From Lachnospiraceae bacterium UBA3866 (GTDB lineage Bacteria > Bacillota > Clostridia > Lachnospirales > Lachnospiraceae): a stretch of DNA of 25,430 nt. This document shows positions 23,121 through 25,430 of the stretch, piece after piece. How positions within the stretch are numbered: the stretch's first letter is position 1; every line of letters begins with the position of its first letter. The stretch covers positions 1 through 25,430 of the forward strand of contig DGGU01000016.1 of assembly GCA_002392345.1 (NCBI GenBank), given 5' to 3'. A program made the position numbers and the translations under genes. The notes beneath the pieces were generated by a model. It had not been told where the DNA came from. It saw only the letters and a list, made by a program, of their open reading frames with translations, and did no database searches.

Positions 23121-25430
23121 TTATTCCTCCTCCTCAGTGTTTTGAACTTTGTATTCTTTCGCTTCATAAGAGATGCTCTCTGGATTTACCTCGAAGCTAT
23201 CATCTTCGTTATCCAATATGTCATCAATATCTGTTGATATAAGAGTAGATTGATATTTCTTCATACCAGTACCTGTTGGTATAGTTCTACCTATAATGAC
23301 ATTTTCCTTTAAGCCTTGAAGCTTATCAATCTTACCATTGATAGATGCTTCAGTGAGAACTCTTGTAGTCTCTTGGAATGATGCTGCAGATAAGAATGAT
23401 TCTGTAGTAAGAGAGGCTTTAGTGATACCCTTTAACTCTTCCTTTCCTACAGCTGGTTTCTTGCCTTCAGCAATGAGCTTCTCATTGGTCTCTTCAAACT
23501 CTACTATGCCTACAGTTGTATCTGGCAAGAAGTCACTATCACCTGGATCAACTATATACATCTTACGAAGCATCTGACGAACTATCATCTCGATGTGTTT
23601 ATCGTTGATCTCAACGCCTTGTAATCTATATACTTTCTGAACTTCTTTCAATAGATAGTCTTGAACCTTACGGACACCTTGGATATTCAAGATATCGTGT
23701 GGGTCGATAGAACCTTCTGTAAGTGGATCTCCTGCCTCTACTTTATCGCCGTCCTTCACTTTAAGTAGTGATCCGAATGGTATGAGATATGGTTTCTGAT
23801 TAAGAGCTAACTTATCATCACCGATTATAGATATCTCTCTCTTGCCACCTTCTTCGTATAATTTGACTGTGCCTGTGTACTCTGTGACTATCGCCATACC
23901 TTTTGGTTTTCTTGCTTCAAAAAGTTCTTCGACACGAGGAAGACCTTGAGTTATATCACCACCGGCTACACCACCAGTATGGAAAGTTCTCATAGTAAGC
24001 TGAGTACCTGGCTCACCTATAGACTGAGCTGCTACTACGCCGACTGCTTCGCCTATACCGACAAGCTTACCAGTGGCCATGTTAGCTCCATAACAATGAG
24101 CACATATACCGTCTTTAGATTTACATGAGAGAACTGTCCTTATCTTAATTGATTCTCTCTTAGTCTTATCAAGTTCTGCAACAATCTTATCAGCAAGTAG
24201 TTTTGTGATTAATTGATTTTCTTCTATAATTACTTCACCTGATTCTGAATCAACTATAGTCTCTGCTACTACACGACCTGTGATTCTATCTTTAAGTGAC
24301 TCTATCTTCTCGACACCTTCCTCAAATTTACTTACCTCCATGTAAGGTATCTCTTGACCTTCTTTACAGCAATCATCTTCTTTGACGATAAGGTCATGAG
24401 CTATATCAACAAGACGACGAGTTAGGTAACCTGAGTCAGCAGTACGAAGAGCCGTATCTGAAAGTCCTTTTCTTGCACCGTGAGCAGATATGAAATACTC
24501 TAGAACGTCAAGACCTTCACGGAAGTTTGACTTGATAGGGAGCTCGATTGTTCTACCTGTAGTATTGGCCATGAGTCCTCTCATTGCAGCAAGCTGTTTT
24601 ATCTGAGCTCTACTACCTCTTGCACCAGAGTCAGCCATCATGTAGATGTTGTTAAATGTAGAAAGTCCTACGAAAAGTTCGTCATCAAGAAGTCTCTTAT
24701 CAGTCTTTTCCCAAGTGCTTATAGTCTCGTGATATCTCTCATCCTCAGTTAGAAGACCTCTTCTATAGTTCTTTCTTATAGCTTCTACTGCATCTTCTGC
24801 TTCAGCAAGAAGTCTCTCACGACTCTCTGGAACTTTGATGTCATCTACAGATACTGTCATAGCTGCTTTAGTACTGTACTTATATCCAAGCTCTTTGATA
24901 TCATCAAGCACGAGTGCTATCTTCTCTGCTCCATGTATATCCATGATTCTCTCAAGGAGATTCTTTAATTCTTTTTTCTTTACAAGGCCATTGATCTCAA
25001 GTAGAAATTCATTTTCAGGTTTTGATCTATCTACAAAGCCAAGATCTTGAGGGATGATCTCATTAAATATAAGTCTACCTATGGTTGTCTCTATGATGCC
25101 ACAAGCAATGCGGCCATCTTCATCCTTTCTTCCTAGCTTTGATTCTACACGGACTTTGATCTTCTCTTGTAAAGTTATAACTTTATTTTCATACGCCATG
25201 AGCGCTTCATCATATGACTTAAATGCATGAACTATGCCTGTCTTATTTTGACGCTCTTGAGTAAGATAATATATACCAAGAACCATGTCTTGAGATGGCA
25301 CTGCAACAACGCCACCATCTGATGGTTTAAGAAGGTTATTAGTTGAAAGCATAAGGAATCTACTCTCTGCCTGAGCCTCAAGTGAAAGTGGTATATGTAT
25401 AGCCATCTGGTCTCCATCGAAGTCAGCATT
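23121..25430 (-). CDS. rpoC: RNA polymerase beta' subunit, N-terminal part outside the window
   Basis: The reading frame is open to the right edge and the last visible residues are NADFDGDQMAIHIPLSLEAQ, the catalytic Mg-binding NADFDGD loop (25430-25410). About 769 residues are present. Further marks are the second zinc site (CKSKDGICAHCYG) with its partner DDCCKEGQ, and the trigger-loop region VVAAQSIGEPGTQLTMRTFHTGG. The end FQETTRVLTEASINGKIDKLQGLKENVIIGRTIPTGTGM is the conserved C-terminal part. The gene stops in an acidic tail (NTEEEE) whose GAGGAGGAA codons double as the ribosome-binding site of the phosphorylase gene one base downstream. The amino-terminal zinc ribbon and the rest of the clamp are off the edge. 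Confidence 0.99.
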   Translation of the reverse strand, partial: NADFDGDQMAIHIPLSLEAQAESRFLMLSTNNLLKPSDGGVVAVPSQDMVLGIYYLTQERQNKTGIVHAFKSYDEALMAYENKVITLQEKIKVRVESKLGRKDEDGRIACGIIETTIGRLIFNEIIPQDLGFVDRSKPENEFLLEINGLVKKKELKNLLERIMDIHGAEKIALVLDDIKELGYKYSTKAAMTVSVDDIKVPESRERLLAEAEDAVEAIRKNYRRGLLTEDERYHETISTWEKTDKRLLDDELFVGLSTFNNIYMMADSGARGSRAQIKQLAAMRGLMANTTGRTIELPIKSNFREGLDVLEYFISAHGARKGLSDTALRTADSGYLTRRLVDIAHDLIVKEDDCCKEGQEIPYMEVSKFEEGVEKIESLKDRITGRVVAETIVDSESGEVIIEENQLITKLLADKIVAELDKTKRESIKIRTVLSCKSKDGICAHCYGANMATGKLVGIGEAVGVVAAQSIGEPGTQLTMRTFHTGGVAGGDITQGLPRVEELFEARKPKGMAIVTEYTGTVKLYEEGGKREISIIGDDKLALNQKPYLIPFGSLLKVKDGDKVEAGDPLTEGSIDPHDILNIQGVRKVQDYLLKEVQKVYRLQGVEINDKHIEMIVRQMLRKMYIVDPGDSDFLPDTTVGIVEFEETNEKLIAEGKKPAVGKEELKGITKASLTTESFLSAASFQETTRVLTEASINGKIDKLQGLKENVIIGRTIPTGTGMKKYQSTLISTDIDDILDNEDDSFEVNPESISYEAKEYKVQNTEEEE

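Noticed and set aside
23120..23167. Longer phosphorylase start at 23167
   Set aside because: It would overlap the rpoC end by 47 bp; the ATG at 23119 has a strong Shine-Dalgarno and the conserved domain starts well after it.

Overview
The window looks like chromosomal DNA of a low-GC anaerobic Gram-positive, most likely a member of class Clostridia (Lachnospirales-like). The grounds are AT-rich codon use, AddAB rather than RecBCD, a CIRCE-controlled groESL operon, an ECF transporter S component, a TSCPD-family protein, an NrdG-type glycyl-radical activase and AGGAGG-type ribosome-binding sites. Every gene except tmcAL lies on the minus strand, as expected for leading-strand genes near rpoC, groESL and rpoD. 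The species is not determined.

Layout, reading along the minus-strand transcripts from high to low coordinates. First comes the 3' two thirds of rpoC, followed by a uridine-phosphorylase-type enzyme, a TGS-fused nucleoside kinase and an ECF transporter S component, which together suggest nucleoside salvage. A small secreted protein of unknown function follows, then rsmI, the primary-type sigma factor rpoD with a lysine-rich N-terminal tail, an unknown lipoprotein, and the addB-addA recombination nuclease pair. Next are an NrdG-type radical SAM activase, proC with its own promoter, a TSCPD protein and an EF-G-like GTPase. The groES-groEL operon has a consensus sigma-A promoter overlapped by CIRCE. 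tmcAL converges on groEL with no gap. At the left edge are a membrane-anchored extracellular protein and the start of a guanylate-kinase-like gene. I see no tRNA, rRNA, CRISPR array, phage gene or transposase gene. No gene-free stretch exceeds 300 bp; the largest gaps are 4816-4951, 4420-4530 and 22192-22294.

The most unusual content is a dense family of small palindromic repeats, about a dozen clear copies in 25 kb. All copies have the same absolute orientation. On the minus strand each reads 5'-CGTAGGGG, a palindromic core, then CACTGCGAGCCC. There is a short form of about 24 nt and a long form of about 45 nt, in which a 25-nt perfect palindrome replaces four bases. Copies fill gaps between cotranscribed genes, often right next to a ribosome-binding site. 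They also sit in frame inside three conserved protein genes (tmcAL, the NrdG-type activase, addA), adding peptides such as RRGKTVQWTVFHCEP. This recalls Rickettsia palindromic elements (coding insertions) and REP elements (5' GTAG followed by a hairpin). It is the best candidate for an undescribed system here.
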